A stretch of 64,000 bases of DNA from Saccharum officinarum (Eukaryota; Streptophyta; Magnoliopsida; Poales; Poaceae): contig CM036225.1 in the NCBI GenBank assembly GCA_020631735.1, positions 67,258,662 to 67,322,661 of the forward strand, given 5' to 3'. The notes below the pieces were generated by a model, which had not been told where the DNA came from, did no database searches, and saw nothing but the letters and a program-made list of their open reading frames with translations. Of the stretch, positions 22,167-33,677 are shown piece by piece (the stretch's first letter is position 1; every line of letters starts with the position of its first letter). Made by a program: the position numbers and the translations under genes.

Positions 22167-23694
22167 GTCTCATGTTCATTGTTGCAAAAATGGACCTGAC
22201 TTACAAAATAAGGATTCCTATAGTGTATTCACGGTCGTTTATGTGAGCCACATCTAGAAATAAACCGGCTTACAGAACAGTTCGCATATGCAATCACCTA
22301 AGAATCAATTTTAGTTGCACTTCTTAGCCATGGGGCCCACCGTAGCGTATAAACGTCACCGAGAGACTGACTTAACACATCATCCACAATTGGAAAAATG
22401 TAGTTATTAGAAGTGGAAACCTCCGGCAATTGAACTACGGTCGGTTAGTCGGTGAGCAAGTTTGTCTGCGTGTTTCTATGGCTGCTCCTGTACGTGCTGC
22501 TTCTTGGGTCACACTGACCGGCAAAGATTGACACTGAGTCGTGCGTACACACACTGTCTGCAGTCTGCTGTGCTCCAGTCGGTCAACCACACAAGAGAAT
22601 ATGAGGCCGGCAGGCACAACTCGAGTTTATGCATCCATTAGACAGCCACCGTCACCGCCCCCTCTTTCTAGCTAGTGTAAAGGCATAGCTCGGTAGCCCG
22701 GAGGCACTAGGGCACCCTCCATAACAGAATCTTCTTACTAGTTTATATAAAATATAAAAATAAAAAGCATAAAAATAGAGTAATCTAACCTGCTAATATA
22801 CAAAAATATATAAGAGCGTGTTTAGAACATGGGAATTTTTTTTCCTGTTTCTGTATTTTTTCTATGAAATTAAACTGGTTGCTATAAAACTCCTGCACGA
22901 TTCTCGTGAAATTTCTATGTCCCAAACAGACCCTAGACACATGCATCGTAGAAAAGTGTGTGAGCTTAGCTCTTCATGAAAAACTAGCTTATCATTCTCT
23001 TTTCTTATTGAATGAAACATCCTATGAGCTAGCTTTTTTAGTAGCGTAGGAACTGCACTTGTGTTTTGGTTTAGAAAGTAGGCCAAAATTTGACAGATTT
23101 TTTTTATAACAAGGTTGAGAGGTTGATATATATACCTCGATGGTTTGTTGACATAGTTATACCTAGATATGTACATTAAGGTATCAAATCCCCGTATGCA
23201 TATAGACCAACAATTATTATTTACGAATCACAGTACAAACATAAACTCTAATAAATGTATGCACACTCATCATGTTCCAATGAAAACCTTCAAAACACTG
23301 AGATTAAACCGACGTATCTTGAGATTGACAAACTCACCGTATATGTCTTACCGTGGAAGAACATGACACCTACCAATGAAAGGAAGTTAAATTCTAAAAT
23401 AAATCTAGAAAAATACAAGAACTTTTGTCAAATCGAAGATTTCGTTTCAAATAGCCAAGTTTCAATTAGCTAAGTTACGCTCAGTTCACAACACGTTGTT
23501 TTTTTTTCCATCTATCAGCATATATATGCGTATACGAGTAGAACTACTAGAGGTAGCTATGGTAGTGTAGAAAACAAATAATCCAATCCACCCCTTGTCC
23601 GTCGTTCTGACTTGTTGGGTGAGAATCGAGAGAGACTGTCGCCGGGCAGCACCGGGCACCGGCAGGATCTCTATGTGGATCTCTCTCAGTCAAT
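22167..23694. other. Intergenic, no gene seen
   Basis: Both strands give only short frames without recognisable domains. The stretch contains AT-rich runs and a weak inverted repeat at about 22810-22935 that was not convincing as a transposon. Confidence 0.5.
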
Positions 23695-24258
23695 AACTGG
23701 GTCAACGGATCGGAGGACTTACTGATGCTTTCTGTCCCTGGCCATCTCATCTCTTATGTTCTTGTGTGACTTTTCACTCATTCCCGTCAGCTGCTCATGA
23801 TGCTGAGCTTCCCACACGCTAGGATCTTTCCCATATACTCGTTGCAGACGCGGCCGCGCGTCGACCGGTCATCCAGCTGTTTTTATTTTGAAGTTGAAAT
23901 TCCATTGCACCACAAACAAAGTACAGCTATGAGGCCTTGTTTAGATATACCCAAAAGTTAGAATTTTTTCACTCTCTCTCCATCACATCAATTTTTAGCC
24001 GCTTGCATGGAGTATTAAATGTAGGTAAAAAAAATAACGAATTACACAGTTTAGTTGGAAATCACGAGATGAATCTTTTAAGCCTAGTTGGTCCACGATT
24101 GGACAATATTTGCCAAATAAGACGAAAGTGGTACTATTCATCGGGTTAGAAAAATTTTCAATCTAAACGAGGCCTGAGTGAAGATTATTATTGTCCCAAT
24201 CAAAATGTTCCAGTTCTTGAGTAACATTATGTCGTCTCCGCGAATAAGCTAATACCTT
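23695..24258. repeat. Tandem duplication, unit 1 (with MITE insertion)
   Basis: AACTGGGTCAACGGATCGG starts both this unit and the next at 24259. The two share long blocks such as CCTGGCCATCTCATCTCTTA, GACTTTTCACTCA, GTTGAAATTCCATT and CACCACAAACAAAGTACA. Without the 242-bp MITE and its 3-bp duplication, this unit is about 319 bp, close to the 280 bp of unit 2. Confidence 0.88.
23933..24174. mobile_element. Tourist-like MITE, 242 bp
   Basis: The ends are GGCCTTGTTTAGAT and ATCTAAACGAGGCC, flanked by TGA at 23930-23932 and 24175-24177. Unit 2 of the surrounding tandem duplication has the uninterrupted site CTATGAGTGAAG, which confirms the borders. It belongs to the family also seen at 5643, 60453 and 61123; the copy at 61123 is the closest. 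Confidence 0.93.
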
Positions 24259-24538
24259 AACTGGGTCAACGGATCGGAGGACTTACTGATGCTTCTGTCC
24301 CTGGCCATCTCATCTCTTATGTTCTTGTGTGACTTTTCACTCACTCCCGTCAACTGCTCATGATGTTGAGCTTTCCCACCGCTACACGCTAGGATATCAG
24401 ACGCGACCGATCATCCAGCTGTTTCTTTTCTTTCAAGTTGAAATTCCATTATATTGCACCACAAACAAAGTACACTACAGCTATGAGTGAAGATTGTCCC
24501 ATTCAAAATGTTCCAGTTCTTGAGTAATACTATACCTT
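24259..24538. repeat. Tandem duplication, unit 2 (empty MITE site)
   Basis: This is a direct copy of the preceding unit, diverged by point changes and small indels. At about 24482-24490 it holds CTATGAGTG, the pre-insertion form of the site filled by the MITE in unit 1. No coding sequence is evident. Confidence 0.88.
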
Positions 24539-24765
24539 AAGACAAGAGCATATGGCTCACCTTTTTTTTCAGTGTGCCAGCTGTTCTATTTGACGCTCTT
24601 CTAACGATCTTCATGTCCGAGAGGTTTCTCACTTTCATGACTAATTGTCTGCAACTAAGAAAGTAGAGGCCACAGTGTCCAATGACCTGGATAGATGCGA
24701 GGCAAACTAGCATGAATAGACGTGGCCTACACTTAATTGTCAGTATAGTAGAGACTTGCATCATA

Positions 24766-24996
24766 CTTTCTCAGTCCCTAAATATCTATCGTTTTCGCTT
24801 TTCGAGAAACAACTTTGAATAAATATATAAAAATATTAATATTTATGGTACATAATTAGTATCATTGGAAAGATATTTGAATCTAGTTTTTTAATAAATT
24901 TATTTGGAGATTTAAATGTTGCACGTATTTTCTACAAATCGAGTCAAACTTGTGGCACGTATATCAACGGCGATAGTTATTTAGAGACAAAGAGAG
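24766..24996. mobile_element. Stowaway-like MITE, 231 bp
   Basis: It is flanked by TA at 24764-24765 and 24997-24998. The ends CTTTCTCAGTCCCTAAATA and TATTTAGAGACAAAGAGAG form an imperfect inverted repeat, with CTATCG pairing CGATAG just inside. The interior is AT-rich and non-coding. The TA duplication and the CTCNGTCCC-type start are those of Tc1/mariner-derived Stowaway MITEs. Confidence 0.82.
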
Positions 24997-24997
24997 T

Positions 24998-26263
24998 ACA
25001 AACTAAGAGCCATAACTATTCTCATACACATCCAGCGACTATGGGGATAAGAGCACATGCTCTAAGGGCATATTTAACTTTACCCTATTTTTATAGACAG
25101 TCTGATGGTAGAACATGGTAATGGTAAATATATAGCGTTTCACACAATCACAAACAATTGATAAGCTAATTAGATGTTTAGTTTAAGGACCGGTATGTTT
25201 ATTAGTTAAATTTTTTTAAAAAAGTTTGACTCCTCGAAGCAGGATGGCCACTTATTTTTGGGATTGAGAGAGTATATGTGTGGACACAAAATTAAACTTC
25301 CGCTTGGATTCAGACAAGAAGCAAGACCCTCAAGCTAGCAACGACTCCTGGGTCCTGTCCTGCTAGCTTAGCAACCAAGAATTGAATCCTGACGCGTCCT
25401 CTGAAAATGACCGCTATATACGGTGAAGTGACCTCCTCCACTTCTAATGGTGTGCATGCAATGCACGCGTGGACGTACGAACACTGCAGTGCAGTTATCA
25501 TCGTCGTCCATCTCGGTCCATCTAGGAGAAAAAGTAAGGTTGTCTCCAGAGTGGACACAGGTGCGCCGCATAAGTGACCTCATTTACGCCATGCTTTCTA
25601 TTTTTCATCACATTTCTCCTATATTTCAGGTGCCTGAATTTTAAGATAATTTTACTCAACACTTTTATATAACCAACTAGCATAAGTAAATTGCTACATT
25701 TGTAATTTGTTATTTTCCTTTGTATCATAATATATCAAAATTTTGTCCTCGTTTTACTATAGAAATAATTATAAATTGTTAATTATCTTTGTGCCAACAT
25801 AGATCAGGTTTTCTCGGGTTTCTGGTTTTGTCTAAAGAGTTTTTTTATTCTCGAAATCGAAAATTGCAGATTATGCCTACATGAATTGTAACAACTAAAG
25901 CTGCAATTTTAGTATAAGATATGTGCAAAACTGTCCCATGGAAGGAATCTAAAATTAGCAAATCCGTTTTCTTCATCTCCCTCCTCTTTCTCCTCATCTT
26001 CCTTTCTTTTTTTTTCTCCTCTCCATCCATACTAAAACCTATAGCGGGCAACCGACTCCCACAGCCTTGCCACTGTCTAAACCGACCGCCAAGTGGTCAC
26101 TTTGCCGTTACAGTTACAACAAAGATTATCTCATATTTATAGCCACCGTAGATACAGAGTTTGACTCTAACTCTATCCTACTCCCCCTAATACAACTCAA
26201 GCTGTAACATAATTAAAATATATAAAATATTCAACAAATAGCTAACAATCAGTGATATGCTTT
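24998..26263. other. Intergenic, no gene seen
   Basis: AT-rich DNA with short frames only. It ends at the inner border of the right inverted arm. The last bases before the border, CAGTGATATGCTTT, have no counterpart next to the left arm. Confidence 0.5.
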
Positions 26264-26326
26264 GTGCTAGGCGGAGATGTCAGAAGAGTTAGTGTGCTAT
26301 TGAAAGTTTGATAATAAATCTTCGTT

Positions 26327-26531
26327 AGCAAGCGCATCTGATCGACGATGATGGCTAGGTAGTTTGATTAAGCGAGTAATAGCCCATGATCTCCTTATGC
26401 TACGGAGGACATAGCTAATTGTATAACACTATTCCCCTGGTGTGCCATGTCCGTGGCGCGTCATTGTAACTTTTACTATTTCTTGATCTTAATACAAAGA
26501 TGTGCAAACATTTTGCCCATTCGAGAAAAAA
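26327..26531 (+). mobile_element. Short retroposon with 17-bp target duplication (right-arm copy)
   Basis: GATAATAAATCTTCGTT at 26310-26326 and 26532-26548 brackets 205 bp ending in GAGAAAAAA, a short A-rich tail on the plus strand. It is the partner of 4617-4815. It is 6 bp longer, keeping TTATGC around 26396-26401 where the left arm has lost it. Confidence 0.65.
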
Positions 26532-27301
26532 GATAATAAATCTTCGTTTGCCGGAGGAAAAGAAGGCTTGCGTTCAAAAAAGCATCCGCAGCTGGCTGTG
26601 CGCGGTAGGTACGGTATATATGGATATGCAAAAGCAAATATTATATGGATATGCATGCATGGATAGTCCCTGCTGACCATATCATATGGATATGCAAAAG
26701 CAAATACTATTTATGCATCTATCATTGACCACAAGTACCCTCTTTTTTTTTTAAAAAAAAGGACCACCAGTATGTAGTAGCAGCGCTATATTTACTACTT
26801 ATTAGGGGTAGTACAGCATCATTCGTAGCTATCCATGCATTATATTCGACACCGACGACGACCATGCCAAGCCAAAAGCCAAACCGTGTGTGCTGGATCG
26901 GAGAGACCAAGAAAGACACATGCAATGCATGCAAATTTACTCCCATCCCATCTCGTACGTTCCCTTTCACCTGTGGCGCTGCGATATCTACATTCTATAT
27001 ATGATCTGCTACCTGCTTGATTGGTTGGTCTCCGGCCGGACGATCTCAACGAAGAAAAACTTGATCTTACCAAATTAAAACCATATCTGCATGCATGCAG
27101 TGGTTGGTTGCCGGACACGGCGGACTCAGCAGGCTGCAACTTCCGTGTCCCCTTCGCGTGTGTGCCCTTCCGTGTCCCCGGACCTCGTATTTTTAACGTC
27201 CATGTTCCCACGTCTGGACAAACTCGCGGACATGCTCGGAGACGGTGGTTCCCCTACTGATTGGGTCAAAAAGAAAAAAAAAGTTTAAGTTCCACTCCAA
27301 C

Positions 27302-28007
27302 TAAGGATGCAAGCGGGCCCGTCTGCCGACGCCCACCACGCCACCGCAACATCTGCATGCGAAAAATGGCCGTCCTGCAGGAGCCCGCAGCCATAGATTA
27401 GTTCCCTGCATTTCTCTGCAAGGCTTTGCAGGAGCATGCAAGCAGGATTGTGGACGCCTGCCAGCCCGCGCCGCTTGGTACAACAACTGGCATCTCTCTC
27501 AATTTTTGGTCGCCATTTCAAGCCGCCATCACCAGCGCGCGATGGCAAGTGAGGAACCAGCCATTCCTGGGGAGTCCTGACGAAGCGGTCGTCATCGTTG
27601 TCCACTCGTCCATGCCGGCGAAGCAGCCGCACCCGGGGCACGCGCAATAGGTGCAGGTCTAGGGCACCCAGGGCAAGGAGCGTCGAGTCGTAGCATGCGT
27701 CAGTGGGGCACGGATGGAAAGCCGTAGGTGGTAGCCGGCCGCCAGCCGCCGGCGTCATCTCACCACAGCGACGCAGCGTTCCAAAGCGTCGCCACCCATG
27801 CGGGTGTGGCTCCAGACCTCGCGTATACGCAGGTGGGATGCAGGTAAGCAGGCTTTGCAGGTTCAACCCGTTAAGTCCAACAGGCTTCGTGGTCATCATT
27901 GTTTCAGCCTGCTAAGCAAGTTCAGACATCCGCATGGACCCGCGGGGATAGTTTTGGCAGGCGGGCCTCGCAGGTAGCAGGTATGTCTGCGCCCCTTTGC
28001 ATCCCTA
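27302..28007. mobile_element. Non-autonomous hAT-type element, 706 bp (right-arm copy)
   Basis: ACTCCAAC at 27294-27301 and 28008-28015 is the 8-bp duplication. The ends are TAAGGATGCAA and TTGCATCCCTA. It is the partner of 3147-3852, with the same length. It contains the minus-strand counterpart of the 204-codon frame (27285-27899) with one Thr to Ala change. That frame is GC-rich and has no recognised domain; it could be captured host sequence. Confidence 0.8.
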
Positions 28008-28887
28008 ACTCCAACCTACTCCGACACATGTGGATTGAGATGAATACCTGTATATTCAAACAAGCCCTTAACGACGATAGTCTGTCAGTTTCGGTCGGCG
28101 TCGCTTCGATCAGTATGAAAATACGACAGCCGTAATGCATATGCATGCATTATACTTATTAATACCGGGGTCAAGCCGTTTCAAGTCCACGCCTGCCTGC
28201 ACCGGCCAGGCCAAACCTGCCGGGCCAGCTATGTCAACTCTCAACTGGACAGAGAATCCACGACGACATGCATGATCTGCACTACATACTGCTCGATCGA
28301 TGCATCATCACCATTGGACTTGGTCGACACGCGCATGCATGCATGTGCTGGTCTTGCTCCTACTTACACGCTCCAGCTTCATCCTTTTAACAATATTTAT
28401 ATATAATCCACCAATTGACATCCAGAGAACAAGGTGGTAGTCGTTTGTCGATGATCTGATGCACCATGTCGTTTGTCGTTCGTCAGTTAACCACGCACAT
28501 TGCTTATTGATCCCTCTGTCAAACTATATGTATATATAGGCTTTGATTCTAACATGCATACATCTAAGGACATCTTCGATAAGCATACCTCAGCTAGCCC
28601 AAAGCCCATATATGCAAATCCAGCTCATTAAATTGCTCAAATGGAAGATGACGAGGACAGGGTTTCCTGATCTTCGGTTTGTTAGCAAGAGATAACTCTA
28701 GAGATTTGGTAGAGAATGGACATGATTCGATCGGCTTTCGATCAACAAGACCTAAACTGTGCAATCGCAACACCTTGTCTCCTCTACCGAAATCTCATGG
28801 CTGCCATGAGCCAAGTATAGGCGTGAGGGGTGGTGGCCCATGATGAGCCTCGGGCCTATATGGCCATCTATACTCATGGCAACCATG

Positions 28888-29760
28888 TCTTGACAACCGA
28901 AAATGTCCATTTTGTGAAGTTATGAAAATGTGTAACAGTCTTCATTATTGGGTTCCTCTCGTCGAGATGGTCAAAAAAACATATATGGAACGTCCAATTT
29001 GGAGTCCAGATGAGAGAGTTATGCCTCTAAGAAAATGTATGAACTACCGGTACTACCGGTCCGAGATCGCCGGTACTACCGATCCGAGAAGGTTTGGCGC
29101 AGATATGAACTACCGGTACTAACGGTCCGAGACCGATACTACCGATGGATGGTGGTAGGTGGCACAGTTTGGCGTGAAAATGAACTATCGGTACTACCGG
29201 TGGAGCTTGACTGGAAGTACCGGTAGGTGTTTATTCCGAATTTGACTTTCAGATCTCGAACCGATTTGTTTCTAGATCGGTTTTTAAACGTAGGAAACTT
29301 GGAAAATAAGCCTTGGAGAGGTTTCCTACTAGGATAAGACCACCCCCTCTATATATATGAGAGGATCTTGGCCGATTGAGTTCCCATCTATCCGATCGAC
29401 ACAAAAACACAACAAATCAATCTACTATCTCTTTTTACCCTTTTTTCCCCTCTACCTCTTCTCCTCGTTCTTCATTGGTGTTGCATGGTTGGAGGATTGA
29501 TGACAACAATGCTCTAGAGCGGTCAGGCTGGCTAGGGCAGCCCATAGCCGCCGCACGCCCCGACGGGGTCCCTCCCGGGCGTGTGGGGTTTTGGGTCTCA
29601 AGAGACCTCGCCGGTGTATCCTGTGTATCGCGCTCATCACTGGAGGCATAAGGTCTAGGTGTGGACATCCCCTAGGCGCTGGCCGATCCCTAAATCGGCT
29701 AGGCCCTACATTGAGCGATCTAGCTCCTTATCTAGTGTGTGACCTAATTAAGCGTCAACA
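28888..29760 (+). repeat. 5' LTR, 873 bp
   Basis: It starts TCTTGACAACCG and ends GCGTCAACA. Alignment without gaps to the 3' LTR start TGTTGATAAACA shows that the original TG has mutated to TC here. The upstream part has repeated ACTACCGGT motifs (29040-29230). A TATA box at 29350 and a pyrimidine-rich stretch follow. Confidence 0.9.
29350..29358 (+). promoter_or_regulatory. TATA box in 5' LTR
   Basis: CTCTATATATATGAGAGG lies in the middle of the LTR and is conserved in the 3' LTR (35815-35823) and, inverted, in the left-arm copy. Position and conservation fit the LTR promoter. Confidence 0.6.
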
Positions 29761-29767
29761 CACTTTT

Positions 29768-29785
29768 TGGTGACTCCATTGGGGA
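29768..29785 (+). other. Primer binding site
   Basis: TGGTGACTCCATTGGGGA starts 7 bp after the 5' LTR. It resembles the TGGCGACTCC-type sites that several plant gypsy families use with an arginine tRNA. The tRNA identity is from memory of the family and would need an alignment. Confidence 0.55.
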
Positions 29786-29931
29786 ACGATTGGTTCGGTT
29801 ATCTCATATAACTGATCTTTCTGACCTAGCCTATTCATTGGTTCCAATATATATTTTTTGTGTTCTCATTACCGTTGCTTAATCTGGCCCAAAAGGACGA
29901 AAGCATCTGGTCTTGATCTCCTTTCATCAAG

Positions 29932-31205
29932 ATGTGGAACAACGGTCGCAACGGCGAGTTCACCAATCCAATAGGTCAAGAGAGTGCTGTCAATTCTACA
30001 ACCATAGTTGAGATAAAGGCACATGGGTCTATCGAAGATTCTCCTCTTTTTCATGTTATGAATAAGATTATGTCTAAATTTGATGAATTAGAGGAAAGGA
30101 TGTTTGGTGCTCCTAGTGTTACTTTACCACATGTTGCACATACTAGTGAATCGGCCCTGACTTTTAGTCAACCTCGATATAAGAGGCCATTTCACTACTA
30201 TCTTGATCAACATGGCAAATTTTTTATGATAATCAATCCGAATGGGCCTCTTCGGTGCTTGAAACCGATAGGGCTAATTCTAGAGAGGTTAGCATTAAAC
30301 TTCCTGCTGAGAAGCCATATTATTTTGATCAACATGGCAGGGTGATTTTAAAGAGTCTATCCAAATTGGTCTCTTCGGCGCCTGAAACCGATAGGGCCAA
30401 TTTAGGAGGGGCTAGCACTATACCTCCTGGTAAGACGTTGTCTTACTGTTATTTTGATCAAGATGGCAAGCTTATTTTTAGGAAGAAACCCGAATTAGTC
30501 GCTTCGGCACCTGAAACCGATAGGACCAATTCAGGAGCTGTTAGTACTATTCTTCCTACTGCTACATATATACCAAATTCGGTTTGTACTTCTCAAACCG
30601 GTGACGGGATAGCAGCACCACATGCTTCATTGCCTCATATTATGGTGTTGCCTAACTCCCCAAAGTCATCGTGCATGACTCCAATGCCTGAGACTTCATG
30701 TGATGCCTCCCAAACCGATTCACAGAAATTTATAAATTGGTTTTGCAAATCAAAAGTGGCGAAGTTGGACATGCAAGCTACGCATGATGGAGATGCATAT
30801 CCTTCAACTTGCAATAAGACACTTTCCATGGCTGAAACTCTGGAGATAAATAATCCAGCCATCTTAATACGACCGGAGGAAGCCGATTCCACTTTCGGAA
30901 AGAATGTGATAATCGGCGAGCCCAGGGAATGTAAGAAGGGAAAGAAAGATTTAGATTGCGAGGTGGTTCTAGAAAAATCCAATGATAATCGGGAGAGTCT
31001 CAAGATCACTATCAAATCTTCTGGGCTCGGGGGGCAAGCCCAAACTCCCATGGACAAGCAAAAATCAGCCACTAACACTATTGTTCAAAGAGGATCGATT
31101 AGGCCGACTTTAAAAGTCGGCCAAACTGATTTTAATGTTGGTGGACAGAAAAAATCAGCGAGACTGATTTCTCAAATAAGTCAAGCTAGTTGTAAACAAA
31201 AATGA
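29932..31205 (+). pseudogene. Gag-position reading frames of the retrotransposon
   Basis: Two overlapping frames cover this stretch: 29932-30345 and 30255-31205. The second appears to continue the first after a one-base frame change near 30250, because the repeated FDQ/LDQ-HGK phrase runs on across it. No CCHC zinc knuckle is seen. A C-terminal part is lysine-rich (ECKKGKKDLDCEV). The protein is typical in position only. It could be a divergent gag or the N-terminal part of a polyprotein. Confidence 0.6.
30195..30560 (+). repeat. Tandem repeat of about 125 bp inside the gag-position frame
   Basis: Nearly three units are present. Each encodes a YxFDQxGK phrase, then a hydrophobic and basic stretch, LVSSAPETDRAN, and a Ser/Thr/Pro segment. 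The nucleotide landmark CTGAAACCGATAGGNCCAATT recurs at about 30382 and 30510, with a diverged form at about 30258. The same array is in the left arm. Confidence 0.75.
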
Positions 31206-31573
31206 CAGCACACATATAAAGATGGAGTATTGATTCCTTACCCATTAATACATCAAAATCCTCACCGATGGAGGATGTGTGCTCATGTAACTCACAATGA
31301 GCATCGGTGTTTCCCTCATAGCCGATTGAGCTACGACCAATCGAGCTCCAACAAGGAAGGACCGATTAAGTCGGTTTTGCATAAACTTGCTAATCAGGTC
31401 CAAAGAAAGGGTAAAACATCAGCAAAGCAAATGTATGTGTTGAGGATAAGAAAGTTCTCATTAATCCCACAAGAAAGGCCAATGAACAAATAGTCATCAA
31501 AATCGGCCCTGCAGGTGCTCCAATTAAAGAAAGTGAAGGATCAATTGTCATTGATAATCTAGACCAATCTAAT

Positions 31574-32566
31574 GTGGAGAAGATATCAAAGGGTGCTGAT
31601 GTTAATAATCATGAAGTTCGGATTAGCACATCGGCTCTTGAGAACTTCCAACCAACATGGTGCCCTTCAGGTTTGTCAAGAACTCAAAAGCACAAACTCC
31701 AGCGTGCTCGTTGCAAGAAGTTCAAGGAAGAAAGTCTAACAAAGATGGGAAATCAAATTTTCAACAAGGATCCAATTTTCCCACAATCAAGCAAGAAAGT
31801 GCTAGCTGCCTGCTCAAAGTCGTCTGAGCTGACTCCTGAGTCGGCTGAGCCGACTCCTGTGTTGGCTGAGCCGACTCCCCCTGTCTTTGCTGCCCTGGCT
31901 GACCCCAAGTCGTCTAAGCCGACTTTCTCAGGCCCGGGTGCCTCTGGGGTATCTCCAGTTGATTTAGTTTCCGCTATTATTGACCTAGTCCCTGTTGATG
32001 TTGAAAAACTTTCTGGAGGTCAAGCTATTTTCAAGAAGCCAGCAGACCACATGAATCACCTCAAGCCATTGCATGTGAAGGGGTACATTAATGGCAAACT
32101 GGTCAACAACATGTTGGTGGATAGCGGGGCTAGTGTGAATCTAATGCCATATTCGCTTTATAAGAAGCTTGACGGATCTGATGAGGAGTTAATTAAAACT
32201 AAGAGAACGGTCAAAGGTATTCGAAGCAGAAAACCTATTCAGGCCAGGGGACTTGCTTTGATGAAGCTTACTATTGGGAGCAAAACATTGGCCACTGTCT
32301 TCTTTATTGCTGCAGAGGTGCAAGGGAGCTACAGTTTGATTCTTGGGCGTGAATGGATTCATGTCAATACATGTGTGCCTTCTAGCTTGCACCGGTTCCT
32401 CATTCAGTGGGTAGATGATGAAGTTGAGATCGTCTATGCAGACTCATCGGCCTATGCCATGGCTGATGCCTCTTTGCTTGGGGGGCATGATGATATGATT
32501 TGCTTGTCAGGGAGAAACCTTGCTGGTTTTGAGTCAATAGAGGATGCTTTGTTTCCGTTTCTCTAG
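31574..32566 (+). CDS. Retrotransposon polyprotein fragment with aspartic protease
   Basis: A 330-codon open frame. The catalytic retropepsin motif is LVDSGASVNLMPYSLY (Asp near residue 182). The second half of the fold ends in SLILGREWIH (near 257-266). An RTQKHKLQRARCKKF phrase near residue 36 is often found upstream of the protease in this group. Between them lies a Ser/Pro linker with repeated AEPTP units. It would be cut from a longer polyprotein. The frame starts after stops that separate it from the gag-position frames and ends at a stop where reverse transcriptase should continue. Confidence 0.75.
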   Translation: MEKISKGADVNNHEVRISTSALENFQPTWCPSGLSRTQKHKLQRARCKKFKEESLTKMGNQIFNKDPIFPQSSKKVLAACSKSSELTPESAEPTPVLAEPTPPVFAALADPKSSKPTFSGPGASGVSPVDLVSAIIDLVPVDVEKLSGGQAIFKKPADHMNHLKPLHVKGYINGKLVNNMLVDSGASVNLMPYSLYKKLDGSDEELIKTKRTVKGIRSRKPIQARGLALMKLTIGSKTLATVFFIAAEVQGSYSLILGREWIHVNTCVPSSLHRFLIQWVDDEVEIVYADSSAYAMADASLLGGHDDMICLSGRNLAGFESIEDALFPFL

Positions 32567-32759
32567 AGCCGATCGGTGATCGGCTCCATATCATCATGTA
32601 GTGAAAATTCTATTTAGATAAGGGACTGCGTCGGCCAACCCATGTGAGCAAATTGGCATTGGGTTTGGCATTAGACCACGACCGATGTATGCAGGATGAA
32701 ATTTAGAAGCCGATTATAAATAAGTTAATCGTGCTATTCAAGAATTCTCTATCAACCAT

Positions 32760-33620
32760 CGGTTCTTCGTGCATCTAGGAGTGAAGCTCCATTCACATTA
32801 TATATTATTGCCGAAGAGGATGTATCAGTGTTGTATTGACTCAAGAAGACAAAAGGAAAGGATATGCTATCATCCATGTTGGTTGATGTCTTCTTGATCT
32901 TAAGAAAGCTATGCCCATGCTTTAAATAATGCTTAGCATTTGTACTATGCATGTGCTGAATTGAAACATTAGTTGATTTAGTACACGCGTGATGGCTTGC
33001 CAGGCCGATGTAATAAAGCACATGTTATATCGGCCAATTCTTCGTGGAAGGATAGGTGAATGGGCATACACACTAATTGACTGTGATTTGGCTCTTGAGC
33101 CATTGAGTATTTTGAAAGGTCAAATTCTTGTCAATTAGATTGTTGAGCATGAAATTAATTTAGGAGATGAGATCAATTACCTGTTTTCTACCCCATGGAG
33201 GCTTTATTTTGATTGAGGCTTTATTTTGATTAATCGGCTTGCAAAAAGGGCCAAGGTGTTGGCATAGTCATTATCTCTCACAATGTGCTGTTTAAGATAC
33301 CAAGCCAATTAAAAACACATTTGCACCAACATTCAAGCTGAATGTGAAGTTCTTTTATTCGATTTGGAAATATTGCATTCCATAGAGGTGAAACATGTTA
33401 AGGCCTTTTGGTGATTCCTTGCTGGTGGTATAGTAAGTGGCTAGCAAGTTTCAATGATTAAAAGGGGTCACCATTTGATATGCATCTTGATATGTGCCTT
33501 GAAATTATTAATATACTTGCTGAATTTTGAATTCAATATGTTCCAAGGTATAAGAATTGTAAAGCCAACATGTTAGCTCAATAAGCATCTGGCTATGACA
33601 TCGGTGGGCGTAATTTTTAT
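32760..33620 (+). pseudogene. RNase H region remnants
   Basis: In shifting frames one can read FTLYIIA-EEDVSVVLTQED-RKGYAI (32795-32870), then PILRGRIGEWAYTLIDCDLALEPL (33033-33110) and KGQILVN, a stop, and VEHEI (33113-33160). After these comes a passage around 33230-33420 matching the RNase H pattern. These are the connection and RNase H parts of a gypsy polyprotein with several frame breaks. No YxDD-type reverse transcriptase motif is present upstream. Confidence 0.6.
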
Positions 33621-33677
33621 GTTCAAGAAAAGCCGATGCATAAAAATTTAGAATCTTCCCGTGCAGGTATAGATGAG

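Larger units (their letters stand above)
26264..31155. repeat. Right arm of large inverted duplication
   Basis: This is the inverted partner of 1-4878. It passes without a break from flanking DNA into the 5' LTR and body of the gypsy-type element at 28888. The pairing is lost only because the window begins, so the duplication may cover the whole retrotransposon and more. The arms are 4878 and 4892 bp. Small indels explain the difference. Confidence 0.93.

Noticed and set aside
22805..22935. Possible MITE with ends like GTGTTTAGAACATGG and CTATGTCCCAAACAGAC
   Set aside because: The terminal match is weak and no target duplication could be found.
1..31155. One giant transposon with 4.9-kb terminal inverted repeats
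   Set aside because: The arms cut through a retrotransposon body and ordinary flank and contain older insertions. The right arm is continuous with the rest of the gypsy element, so duplication of a region explains it better.
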